From Phycisphaerae bacterium (GTDB lineage: Bacteria > Planctomycetota > Phycisphaerae > Sedimentisphaerales > Anaerohalosphaeraceae), in the NCBI GenBank assembly GCA_012517095.1, contig JAAYVQ010000157.1, positions 1-46,776 of the forward strand: DNA of 46,776 nucleotides, in the 5' to 3' direction. This document shows, piece after piece, positions 8,266 to 15,154 of this stretch (the stretch's first letter is position 1; each line of letters opens with the position of its first letter). The translations under genes and the position numbers were made by a program. Under the pieces are notes generated by a model. It saw only the letters and a program-made list of their open reading frames with translations, ran no database searches and was not told the origin of the DNA.

Positions 8266-8943
8266 TCAGAGCTTGGCCTGCGGATGGCTGAACCGCAATC
8301 CATCGCCGTCATGGTAAGTCGCATATTCGGTTACGATAGCACCCTGGGGGCCGGCCTTCATCCAATGCCATTGCTCGGCTCCGGCAAGCATTCCGACCTG
8401 ACCCGGAAGGATGAGTTGTTCCTTCCGAGCTTTGCAGCATTCGCGATGGGTCGGAGGAATCCGTGCCTCGACACCCTGGGTTGCGTCACCCTCGCCGTAA
8501 ATGTGGATCAATCCGTGTCGGACATGCCAACCTTCCATTTTCGGGCCGGCCTTTTCCGTCTTGAGGTGGCGATGTTCGGGAATCGACTGGCCGGGTAACA
8601 AGTAGATCTCGTGGCCAAAGTAGTTGTGTTCCTGGTGGTTCACCCAGAAGATTCCGGCCATTCCGATTTCGGCGAATTGACCCATTCCGAAATCGATCGC
8701 CCAGAATTCATCACTGCGAAGACGATCCGGAATGGGGTACTTATAGTAATTCATCATGTCATAATATGCTTTTTTCGCTTTGTCGGCGTTGAACTTTCCA
8801 TCGGAATAAAAGTAACTGTTGTCATGCTGAAATTTAGGTTTCGCTGCCATTGAAAACGTCTCCTGTTTACTGCATCCACTGGAGGCAATCATTACTGCGC
8901 CGACCGCCCCGCCGATTAATTGTCGCCGATTCAATTCCATCAT
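8266..8943 (-). CDS. Tat-exported cupin, D-lyxose ketol-isomerase-like
   Basis: The start at 8943 is supported by AAGGAG three bases upstream; the next codon at 8940 is also ATG. A longer frame from 8967 would begin at the stop of the aldolase gene. The N-terminus ELNRRQLIGGAVGAVMIASSGC is a twin-arginine signal ending in a lipobox-like SSGC, so the enzyme may be a periplasmic lipoprotein. The rest (about 185 aa) resembles the cupin sugar isomerases of the D-lyxose isomerase group: HEIYLLPGQSIPEHRH (metal histidines and glutamate), KMEGWHVRHGLIHIYGEGD, and a later AEQWHW carrying another metal-ligand-like histidine. Members convert an aldose to a ketose with a divalent metal. It is the last gene of the DhaK-DhaL-LsrF operon. 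The exact sugar is unknown, and an exported isomerase is odd. Confidence 0.75.
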   Translation of the reverse strand: MMELNRRQLIGGAVGAVMIASSGCSKQETFSMAAKPKFQHDNSYFYSDGKFNADKAKKAYYDMMNYYKYPIPDRLRSDEFWAIDFGMGQFAEIGMAGIFWVNHQEHNYFGHEIYLLPGQSIPEHRHLKTEKAGPKMEGWHVRHGLIHIYGEGDATQGVEARIPPTHRECCKARKEQLILPGQVGMLAGAEQWHWMKAGPQGAIVTEYATYHDGDGLRFSHPQAKL

Positions 8944-8966
8944 GATCTCCTTGTGTCCTGTATCCA

Positions 8967-9872
8967 TCAGGATTTTCCCTTTTTCTTCCTGGCCCGGTCG
9001 CTACTGAGATCGTTGAACATCGCAAATGCCTTTTGCGGCGACAGCATCTCATGCACAACGGCGTGTACGGCCTGTACCATCGCCACCGGATCTTCGGCTA
9101 GGAAAATATTACGACCCATATCCACGCCCGCGGCACCCTGGTCCACCGCCTTATACGCCATAGTCAGGGCCTCCAGTTCGGGTAATTTTTTCCCTCCGGC
9201 GATGACAACCGGAATCGGACAACCCGCAACAACCTCGTCGAAACCCTGCTCACAATAGTAAGTTTTGACGAAATGGGCTCCCAGTTCGGCAATCACACGA
9301 GTGGCCAGTCCCAGGTACCGGCTGTCACGGGTTAGTTCACGCCCTACCGCTGTTACTCCGAGGGTCGGAACCCCATAGGAATTGCCCTGATTGATCAGAT
9401 AAGCCAAGTTCGCCAGAGTCTCTTTTTCATAGGGACCGCCGATATAGACCTGCGTGGTCACGGCAGAGGCATTCAGACGGATCGCCTCTTCGACCGTCAC
9501 TCCGATGACTTCGTTGGATAATTCCTTGAGGATTGTCGCACCCGTGCTGCACCGAAGAACGATTGGTTTATTGGTCGTCGGCGGAATACAGGTTCTCAAG
9601 GCCCCCCTCGTCCCCATCAGGCAATCGACATAGTCGGCCAGCGGCGCGATCGCCAGGTCCATTCTCTCAAGACCCGAGGTCGGTCCCATGATGTAACCGT
9701 GATCGAAGGCCAGCATGACTGTCCGGCCGGTTTTGGGATGAAAAATCCGACTCAGTCGGTCCTTCATCCCCCAATCCAGATGACTGCTGCCTTTCAGGAA
9801 ATAGTCACCGGTCTTTTGCGGGATGTCCACAGAAAAATTTTTTGTTTCGACAGTTGAATCCTTATCCGGCAT
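8967..9872 (-). CDS. LsrF-like class I aldolase/thiolase
   Basis: The 301-residue protein matches E. coli LsrF (3-hydroxy-5-phosphonooxypentane-2,4-dione thiolase, 291 aa) nearly end to end: PQKTGDYFLKGSSHLDWGMKDRLSRIF near the N-terminus, TVMLAFDHGY, GPTSGLERMD, KTYYCEQGF, VIAGGKKLPE and GVDMGRNIF. The Schiff-base lysine is K203, the same number as in LsrF. I chose the ATG at 9872, which overlaps the end of the DhaL gene by 11 bases and has AAGGAG inside that gene, nine bases upstream; a longer frame from 9932 has no support. There are no lsrACDB, lsrK or lsrR genes nearby, so autoinducer-2 breakdown is not obvious. In this operon it more likely cleaves a phosphorylated ketose. Confidence 0.85.
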   Translation of the reverse strand: MPDKDSTVETKNFSVDIPQKTGDYFLKGSSHLDWGMKDRLSRIFHPKTGRTVMLAFDHGYIMGPTSGLERMDLAIAPLADYVDCLMGTRGALRTCIPPTTNKPIVLRCSTGATILKELSNEVIGVTVEEAIRLNASAVTTQVYIGGPYEKETLANLAYLINQGNSYGVPTLGVTAVGRELTRDSRYLGLATRVIAELGAHFVKTYYCEQGFDEVVAGCPIPVVIAGGKKLPELEALTMAYKAVDQGAAGVDMGRNIFLAEDPVAMVQAVHAVVHEMLSPQKAFAMFNDLSSDRARKKKGKS

Positions 9873-10503
9873 GGGAATTGACTCCTTCAGCAAAACCTTT
9901 AAAAAGCAATGAAACCGAGGTTGCTCCGGCATCGGGATGACCCATCGCGGCGGCCCCGAGATTTTTCGCCCGGCCGAACCGCGGCTGCATCGCTTGTGTG
10001 GCCTGGGCCCCTCTGGCTGCGGCAGCCGCCGCCGTTTGGAGGGCTATGGAAATGCTCTGATTCTGTTGGGCGGCAGCTCTGAGAGTGTCGACCGCCGGGA
10101 TAAGGGCATCAACAAGGGTTTTATCACCAACTTTGGCTTGTGTCAGTGTCGAAAGATTCTGCCATCCGGCTTCAAACATTGCGGCAAGCGCCTGAATATC
10201 TGCCTGATTAGTTGCCGGCGCCTTCTCGGCCATCCCCGAAAAGAAACTCCCCAGCAGAGGGCCAGTCGCTCCGCCATCGACACCCATAATCGCCCAACCG
10301 ATGTTATTGAGCAAATCCCCCAAAGAACCATTGGTCGTCTGGTTGATCCCCTTTTCGAGGCAACCCATCGCCCGCAGCATCGTTGTGCCGTGATCGCCGT
10401 CGCCTCCGAAAGAATCAAGCTTGGAGAGCATCGGATGATTGGCCTGAATCTCTTGAATGGCCTGTCGGAACATTTTCACAAAATCGCCATATCCAAGCTT
10501 CAT
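9862..10503 (-). CDS. dhaL: Dihydroxyacetone kinase L subunit-like (ADP/ATP-binding)
   Basis: This 213-residue all-helical protein is the nucleotide-binding partner of the DhaK-like subunit. LDSFGGDGDHGTTM contains the three Mg-coordinating aspartates at D30, D35 and D37, the same positions as in E. coli DhaL. GGATGPLLGSFF and KVGDKTLVDALIPA are further family motifs, and the C-terminal GHPDAGATSVSLLF closes the barrel. No DhaM or other PTS protein is encoded here, and in family terms a DhaK/DhaL pair with no phosphotransfer partner suggests the two use ATP directly, as in the fused eukaryotic and Citrobacter enzymes or in erythrulose kinases. It starts 12 bases after the DhaK gene ends and overlaps the aldolase gene by 11 bases. 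Confidence 0.88.
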   Translation of the reverse strand: MKLGYGDFVKMFRQAIQEIQANHPMLSKLDSFGGDGDHGTTMLRAMGCLEKGINQTTNGSLGDLLNNIGWAIMGVDGGATGPLLGSFFSGMAEKAPATNQADIQALAAMFEAGWQNLSTLTQAKVGDKTLVDALIPAVDTLRAAAQQNQSISIALQTAAAAAARGAQATQAMQPRFGRAKNLGAAAMGHPDAGATSVSLLFKGFAEGVNSHAG

Positions 10504-10515
10504 CGCTGCGGATTC

Positions 10516-11517
10516 CTATCGAACGGTAAAGGCCGGACTGTCACACGGCGCATCCCACAGATCGAGCAGTTCTTTGTCCATCTTGGCCGCGAACATCTGA
10601 AAACCACCCATTTCCTGCACGGTCAGGTATTCGCCGACCAGTGATCGAACCAGCTTGATCTTCTTGTCCTTGAGAACCTGCTCAACCCGACGCAGGACCA
10701 AGTACATCTCCATCAGCGTCGTCGATCCAACGCCGTTGATCATGACCAGCAATTCATCACCGGCCTTGACCCGGAGGTCATTGACCAGCAACTCGATCAT
10801 AATCTCGGCCGTACGGTCCGCCGAGGCCAACGGTTGTTCGCCGCTGCCCGCCTCGCCGTGCTGGCCCATGCCTACCACCATTCGCCCTTCCGGTAACTCT
10901 GCGATAACCGCGCCGGTACAGGGATGCGTCGCTCCGGAAACGGCCACAGCCAGAGTAGCCATATTCCGCTCTATCCGTTCGGCCACCGCCACGCATTGAT
11001 CAAGGGAATACCCTTTCTCCGCCGCAGCTCCCGCGATCTTGATCACCGGAAAACACCCCACAAGCCCGCGACGATCTTTCGGATCCTGGCGGCTCGGCAC
11101 CGAGATATCCTCGTGTGTCAGGATCTGTTTGACATTCAGGTTTTCTTTTTTGGCCATTTGCATCGCGACAGTGGCGCTGAGCACATCGCCAGCGTGGTTC
11201 AGTACCACCAGCAGAACACCGGCCTTACGATTAACCAACCGCAAAGCTTCGATCAGACGGGGCGGACCGGGGGCAGCAAAAATCTCGCCGGGAACGGACA
11301 CATCCAGCATTCCGAAACCGACAAAACCGCTCAAGGCCGGTTCATGACCGCTGCCGCCCAGCGTGACGACCGCCACCTTGTCGGCACTTTTTGCGTGGCA
11401 ACGGACTACCAGGTTGCTTCCGGCCAACTTGACCTTTGCGGCGTTGGCCAAAACGAATCCTTCCAGAAGTTCCGCGACCAGTTGGTCCGGGGCATTGATG
11501 AATTTTTTCATCGCCAT
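10516..11517 (-). CDS. dhaK: Dihydroxyacetone kinase K subunit-like (ketose-binding)
   Basis: The 333-residue protein has both DhaK domains. GGSGHEP at 54-60 is the phosphate/substrate loop. H58, D111 (in NHAGD) and H220 (in GMGQHGEAG) match E. coli DhaK H56, D109 and H218; the last forms a hemiaminal with the ketone of the substrate. So the chemistry (covalent capture of a short ketose and phosphorylation with the DhaL-bound nucleotide) should be intact. The start has AAGGAT upstream, and the gene follows the VOC gene by 22 bases. In this context with an aldose isomerase and an aldolase, the substrate is likely a 4- to 6-carbon ketose or erythrulose rather than dihydroxyacetone; this is inference. 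Confidence 0.88.
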   Translation of the reverse strand: MAMKKFINAPDQLVAELLEGFVLANAAKVKLAGSNLVVRCHAKSADKVAVVTLGGSGHEPALSGFVGFGMLDVSVPGEIFAAPGPPRLIEALRLVNRKAGVLLVVLNHAGDVLSATVAMQMAKKENLNVKQILTHEDISVPSRQDPKDRRGLVGCFPVIKIAGAAAEKGYSLDQCVAVAERIERNMATLAVAVSGATHPCTGAVIAELPEGRMVVGMGQHGEAGSGEQPLASADRTAEIMIELLVNDLRVKAGDELLVMINGVGSTTLMEMYLVLRRVEQVLKDKKIKLVRSLVGEYLTVQEMGGFQMFAAKMDKELLDLWDAPCDSPAFTVR

Positions 11518-11539
11518 AGAAGATCCTTATTGGATGAAA

Positions 11540-11860
11540 TTACTCTTTCATTTCCATCACTTCCATCAGCGCATCGCCGTCCTTGATGAAAGCCACTCGC
11601 AATGTAGGGGAGACTTCCATCGGAGGCAGGATCACCTGCTTGCCCTTGATCGCCTCATCAAGACTGGGGACGACAAACGCGGCATGTGGAGTTTTCTTGA
11701 TGGGGTCGGGCATGGGACTGTCGGGAGTAAATCGCAAAAACTCCACCGAATAGGGGTGACTTTCGGGATCGGTGATATAGACCCCTGCATCTTCAAGAAA
11801 GGTTTCCTTGCTGCCCTTGACGGTCGTTGGTACTCCGAAATGATGAAATTTGGCCTTCAT
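11540..11860 (-). CDS. Glyoxalase/VOC-fold small protein
   Basis: This is the first gene of the sugar operon, 106 residues. It has a VOC (vicinal oxygen chelate) pattern: KFHHFGVPTT at the N-terminus with a metal-type histidine, YITDPESHPYSVEFLRF in the middle, PHAAFVVPSLDEAI with a second histidine, and VAFIKDGDALMEVMEM with a terminal glutamate. That H...H...E spacing over two beta-alpha-beta-beta-beta modules is what single VOC subunits show. It may epimerise, isomerise or lyase a small keto-sugar or its phosphate. The protein is soluble and cytosolic; no signal peptide is present. It carries its own good promoter (11905-11932), which makes it the entry point of a five-gene transcript. Confidence 0.7.
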   Translation of the reverse strand: MKAKFHHFGVPTTVKGSKETFLEDAGVYITDPESHPYSVEFLRFTPDSPMPDPIKKTPHAAFVVPSLDEAIKGKQVILPPMEVSPTLRVAFIKDGDALMEVMEMKE

Positions 11861-11904
11861 CGTCGTTCCTTTCCATAGGTTTCGTCAATCCAACAGGTTT
11901 GGTC

Positions 11905-11932
11905 ATTATAGTCTGGATCACGCGAAATGCAA
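11905..11932 (-). promoter_or_regulatory. Promoter of the VOC-DhaK-DhaL-LsrF-cupin operon
   Basis: On the minus strand, TTGCAT (11927-11932), a 16-base spacer and a perfect TATAAT (11905-11910). Transcription would start near 11898 and leave a leader of under 40 bases before the start at 11860. Confidence 0.75.
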
Positions 11933-11963
11933 GGTTCAAATCCATCTTGGAACAGGTCAAACC

Positions 11964-11992
11964 TTGAACACTCCTGAAGCGTAAGGTACAAT
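11964..11992 (+). promoter_or_regulatory. Promoter of the hydroxypyruvate-isomerase-like gene
   Basis: TTGAAC at 11964-11969, a 17-base spacer and TACAAT at 11987-11992. It points away from the operon promoter at 11905-11932, with 31 bases between the two -35 boxes, so one regulator could act on both directions. Confidence 0.7.
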
Positions 11993-12025
11993 GGACCTAA
12001 ACCATAATGCTCGAAAGGATATTCC

Positions 12026-12910
12026 ATGGATCATACAAAACAGAATCCACAGGCGGATTTAACGCGTCGGGATTTGCTGGCCGGCATGGCCGGGGCCACT
12101 GTCCTGGGTATGTCCGGGACATCGCTGGCACAGGACAAGGCCGGCGTGAAAAACGGTAAGATCAAACAATCCGTCTGCCAATGGTGTTACGGGAAAGTCG
12201 ATTTTGAAACGCTGGCCGCGCACGCCGCCAAAATCGGTCTGAAGGGATTCGACCTGGCGGGACCCGATCAATGGGCGGCTCTGAAAAAACACGGCCTGAT
12301 CTGTACGATGACGCCCACCCATGGCATCACCAAAGGCCTAAACCGTAAACAAAACCATGAGGAATGCCTGAGTATCATCCGAAAACGAATCGAAGAGACG
12401 GCCCAGGCCGGTTTTCCAAATGTCATTTGCTTTTCCGGAAATCGCGAAGGCATGGACGACGCTGAAGGCATGAATACCTGTGTTGAGGCCCTCAAGCAGG
12501 TTGCCAAGCTTGCGGAGGAAAAGAAGGTCACGATCTGCATGGAGCTTCTCAACTCCAAGGTCAACCACAAGGACTACATGTGCGACCGCACCGCCTGGGG
12601 CGCCGAGATGTGTAAGAAAGTCGGATCTCCGCGGGTCAAACTTCTGTACGATATCTACCACATGCAGGTCCAGGAAGGCGATGTCATCGCCACGATTCGC
12701 AAATATTCCGAGTACATCGGCCACTATCACACTGCCGGCGTTCCCGGCCGTAACGAAATGGACCTCACTCAGGAGTTAAACTACCCCGCCATCGTCAAGG
12801 CCATTATTGATACCAGGTTCGACGGCTACATGGGCCAGGAATTCATCCCGAAAAAACCGGATGCACTCAAGTCGCTGACCGAGATGGTTGAACTATGTGA
12901 TGTGGCCTGA
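12026..12910 (+). CDS. Tat-exported hydroxypyruvate isomerase-like TIM-barrel protein
   Basis: The 294-residue protein starts with a twin-arginine signal (LTRRDLLAGMAGATVLGMSGTSLAQ) and then a xylose-isomerase-like TIM barrel. It fits the hydroxypyruvate isomerase (Hyi/YgbM/OtnI) group: QSVCQWCYGKVDFETLAAHAAKIG at strand 1, VICFSGNREG, and the metal ligands in CMELLNSK (Glu), LLYDIYHMQVQEGD (Asp and His), and GYMGQEFIP (Glu). IGHYHTAGVPGRNE carries the remaining His and the substrate loop. The family shifts a carbonyl between C1 and C2 of 3- to 4-carbon keto acids or of erythrulose/threose-type sugars. It is divergent from the DhaK-type operon, so the two may share a substrate. An exported version is typical of planctomycetes, where the real role is not known. 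Confidence 0.8.
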   Translation: MDHTKQNPQADLTRRDLLAGMAGATVLGMSGTSLAQDKAGVKNGKIKQSVCQWCYGKVDFETLAAHAAKIGLKGFDLAGPDQWAALKKHGLICTMTPTHGITKGLNRKQNHEECLSIIRKRIEETAQAGFPNVICFSGNREGMDDAEGMNTCVEALKQVAKLAEEKKVTICMELLNSKVNHKDYMCDRTAWGAEMCKKVGSPRVKLLYDIYHMQVQEGDVIATIRKYSEYIGHYHTAGVPGRNEMDLTQELNYPAIVKAIIDTRFDGYMGQEFIPKKPDALKSLTEMVELCDVA

Positions 12911-12943
12911 CGGATCGTATTGTCCATGGATTGAACGCTATGG

Positions 12944-12974
12944 CCTCCCGGATTGAATTTCCGGGAGGTTTTTT
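12944..12974 (+). terminator. Intrinsic terminator after the hydroxypyruvate-isomerase-like gene
   Basis: CCTCCCGGA and TCCGGGAGG pair perfectly over nine bases around a 7-base loop (12953-12959), and six Ts follow at 12969-12974. The element lies 34 bases after the stop codon. Confidence 0.95.
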
Positions 12975-12980
12975 CTGGTC

Positions 12981-13008
12981 TTGATCTTCTCCTTCGTCTC
13001 GGTATGAT
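12981..13008 (+). promoter_or_regulatory. Promoter of the DUF1080 lipoprotein gene
   Basis: TTGATC at 12981-12986, a 16-base spacer and TATGAT at 13003-13008. It begins six bases after the T-run of the preceding terminator, so the lipoprotein is an independent transcription unit. Confidence 0.65.
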
Positions 13009-13040
13009 GGGATTCCAATTGGACAATTAGGAGATCCCAA

Positions 13041-13781
13041 ATGAAATCGTTATTCCTTGTCATCGTACCCGTCACACTATTGATCGTGTCCGGATGCAAA
13101 TCCGAACGGCCGGAATTGTCTAAACCAACCCCGGGTACTTCGGTATCAACATCCGACCCTGGACCGGAAAAGATAGTAGTACCCGAAAAACCAAAGGAAA
13201 CTCTGGAGGCCCCCGAAACAACGGAAAAAGAGATGGTTCTCTTTGACGGAAAACAGATGGGGCAATGGGTTCCCGCTGAATATGTGGAAGGCGGTAAGGT
13301 CGAACTCAAAGACAGCATGATTGTCATCGAAAAGGGAAATGATATGACCGGCATCAAATGGACCGGACCCCTTATGCGGATGAATTACGAATTGACGCTG
13401 GAGGCCATGCGCATCGACGGCGAGGATTTCTTTTGCGGCCTGACATTTCCCTATGGCAACGCCCCCTGCACGCTGATTTGTGGCGGCTGGGGGGGATCGC
13501 TGGTCGGCCTGTCCAATATCGATTACTACGATGCGGCCAACAACCAGACCTGCACCAGCAGGACCTTTGAGAATGGAAAGTGGTATCCGATTCGTTTGCG
13601 CGTTACATCAGACAAAATCGAAGCATGGATCGAGGGTGACGACAAGATCATTGACTTTGAAACAGCCGATCACAAGATCGGAATCCGTTTTGAAGTCTCA
13701 CCCTGTAAACCCCTGGGCATCGCGACATGGCGTACAACGGGGGCTGTCCGAAATATCAAAGTCGTCCGGATCACTCCATAG
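13041..13781 (+). CDS. DUF1080 (3-keto-disaccharide-hydrolase-like) lipoprotein
   Basis: The start at 13041 follows AGGAG, with a lipoprotein signal MKSLFLVIVPVTLLIVSGC whose C19 would be lipidated. Residues 20-75 are a Pro/Thr/Glu-rich linker. Residues 77-246 form a jelly-roll domain of the DUF1080 kind: MVLFDGKQMGQW, then a 'GKVELKDSMIVIEKG' strand, INYELTLEAMRIDGEDFFCGLTF-like core strands, SNIDYYDAANNQT and NGKWYPIRLRVTSDKIEAWIEG. The family includes 3-keto-glucoside hydrolases and many sugar-binding members, and is strongly enlarged in planctomycetes. It would sit in the cell envelope on the periplasmic side. Its last 11 bases overlap the last 11 bases of the convergent release-factor-like gene. 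Confidence 0.8.
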   Translation: MKSLFLVIVPVTLLIVSGCKSERPELSKPTPGTSVSTSDPGPEKIVVPEKPKETLEAPETTEKEMVLFDGKQMGQWVPAEYVEGGKVELKDSMIVIEKGNDMTGIKWTGPLMRMNYELTLEAMRIDGEDFFCGLTFPYGNAPCTLICGGWGGSLVGLSNIDYYDAANNQTCTSRTFENGKWYPIRLRVTSDKIEAWIEGDDKIIDFETADHKIGIRFEVSPCKPLGIATWRTTGAVRNIKVVRITP

Positions 13782-14136
13782 TCGGTTTTGATGTATTCCT
13801 CCGCCTTCGACGGCGATCTTTCTGCTTTCGGATCCTTGATCGTTGTTGATTTCGAGGACTTTGCGGTCCAAGTGATTGTTCTTCCAGCAATTCGCACAGC
13901 CGTCGGCGAGCGAGAAACCGATTCATCGGCTGGCTCCGGCTTTTCTGCATCTTGACGGATAAGCCCGTCGGCCGATGCAGCAGACACACGCAGGTTGCGG
14001 ATTTGTTGACTTTTTGTCCCCCTGGACCACTGCTGGAAATGAAAGTCTCATCGAGATCCTCTTCCCGAAGTCCACAGGCCCCCATCCTCTGACGAAGCTG
14101 TTCGGCTTTTTTCTGCGTCACCGGAAATGAAATCAT
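13771..14136 (-). CDS. GGQ-domain release-factor-like protein (ArfB/YaeJ type)
   Basis: The 121-residue protein contains the catalytic GGQ loop in SSSGPGGQKVNKSATCVCLLHRPTG, the signature that hydrolyses peptidyl-tRNA in the ribosome. It has no domain 1, SPF/PxT codon-recognition or domain 2 region, so it is not RF1 or RF2. The C-terminus is very basic (RSRIRKQKDRRRRRRNTSK), as in ArfB/YaeJ, where a basic tail enters the empty mRNA channel of stalled ribosomes. A rescue role is therefore likely but not proved; planctomycetes also carry shorter 'peptide chain release factor-like' proteins of uncertain function. It follows the metallo-beta-lactamase gene after eight bases, so the two are co-transcribed. 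Confidence 0.8.
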   Translation of the reverse strand: MISFPVTQKKAEQLRQRMGACGLREEDLDETFISSSGPGGQKVNKSATCVCLLHRPTGLSVKMQKSRSQPMNRFLARRRLCELLEEQSLGPQSPRNQQRSRIRKQKDRRRRRRNTSKPTME

Positions 14137-14144
14137 CGATCCGC

Positions 14145-14945
14145 CTACCGAATCTTAACCACCACCGATGGGACTTTCAGCGGCGCCGCAATTAATTCAA
14201 AGTCCAGCTTCATTCCCCGCTTGGAAAAGGCGGTTGTGGTCTCGCGAATCGCAATACGGGGCTCGTTCCTTTGAGAACTAATATGGCCAAGCATGACGGC
14301 CTTCGGCGCTCGGCAACTACAACCGCGAACATGACACAGCAACTCCGCCGTCTGCGGATTGCTCAGGTGAAAGCGGCTGTTGGGATTGAAATACCGCTCC
14401 AGGAGTTCCAGGTCGTGATTGGACTCGACGAAAATGAAATCCGCATCGACCAGATGCGGTGCAATCTTTTTCCATTTGCAGAAATCCGTCAACAGGACCA
14501 TCCGAGCATTCTCGCGTTCCGTGCGACATTCCACAACAAATCCATAGGTCGCAAACGCCGGATGATGATCCAGCGCAAATGGCTGGATGGAAAAATCGCC
14601 GATTGAAAATCCCGCATCGTCAAACGGCCGTAGAATCAACTGCCCGAAACCGTACGGATAGAAAAACCGTTCGCGAAGCTGCGACAAGCATTGGTAATGG
14701 ATATGAACCGGCAGTTGAAGCTGCTCGATGACTCGCAGGGGATAATGGCTGACATGATCGCTATGGGCATGCGATACAATCACCGCATCCGGTCGAGCCG
14801 GACCCTCGGTAAATCCAAGCAAGGCCGCCCGGGTCCGCTTCATCGATCCAAATCCGCAATCGAACACCAGTCGCGTACGGTCCGTCCAGAGGGTCAGACA
14901 ATTGCCGTTGCTGCTACTGCACAAACTCTGAAAATACACCGCCAT
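14145..14945 (-). CDS. WalJ/YycJ-like metallo-beta-lactamase-fold hydrolase
   Basis: The 266-residue protein opens with SLCSSSNGNCLTLW, the 'SGSxGN' strand of the YycJ/WalJ group, followed by RLVFDCGF. The metal motif is HAHSDH at 59-64 (H59, H61, D63, H64), then further ligand-like residues in LDHHPAFATYGF, in TDFCKWKKIAPH and in VESNHD. It ends with a beta-sheet segment containing VMLGHISSQRNEP, where the His-containing GHISS is the last metal-ligand motif of the fold. WalJ-type enzymes are predicted 5'-to-3' nucleases linked to DNA repair or cell-wall two-component control; no substrate can be read here. It is cytosolic. It is divergent from the 15155 gene, with 209 bases between them. Confidence 0.8.
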   Translation of the reverse strand: MAVYFQSLCSSSNGNCLTLWTDRTRLVFDCGFGSMKRTRAALLGFTEGPARPDAVIVSHAHSDHVSHYPLRVIEQLQLPVHIHYQCLSQLRERFFYPYGFGQLILRPFDDAGFSIGDFSIQPFALDHHPAFATYGFVVECRTERENARMVLLTDFCKWKKIAPHLVDADFIFVESNHDLELLERYFNPNSRFHLSNPQTAELLCHVRGCSCRAPKAVMLGHISSQRNEPRIAIRETTTAFSKRGMKLDFELIAAPLKVPSVVVKIR

Positions 14946-15058
14946 CCGTGACCGTCCAATTGTGTTTCGTTATCGCCGCCGAATCAAAACCATACGATAA
15001 CAGGAAATCATGCAAATGAAAGATTTCGCCTCACAAATTTATCGGACGATACTCCCAG

Positions 15059-15074
15059 CCCCCGCCATCGGGGG
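15059..15074. repeat. GC-rich 6-bp hairpin in the 14946-15154 divergent gap
   Basis: CCCCCG and CGGGGG pair around a CCAT loop. A second imperfect palindrome, ACTTGGAATTTCAAGT at 15103-15118, follows. Neither is followed by a T-run. Both lie between divergent genes and may bind a regulator. Confidence 0.4.
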
Positions 15075-15154
15075 GTAATTGTACCGCAGGTTGTCGCTAA
15101 CCACTTGGAATTTCAAGTTTTATATTCCGACAGGTCGATAAAACACGCAGAACC

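Noticed and set aside
9873-9932. 20-residue N-terminal extension of the LsrF-like protein
   Set aside because: It has no ribosome site and is not present in LsrF; the ATG at 9872 has AAGGAG and gives the family length.
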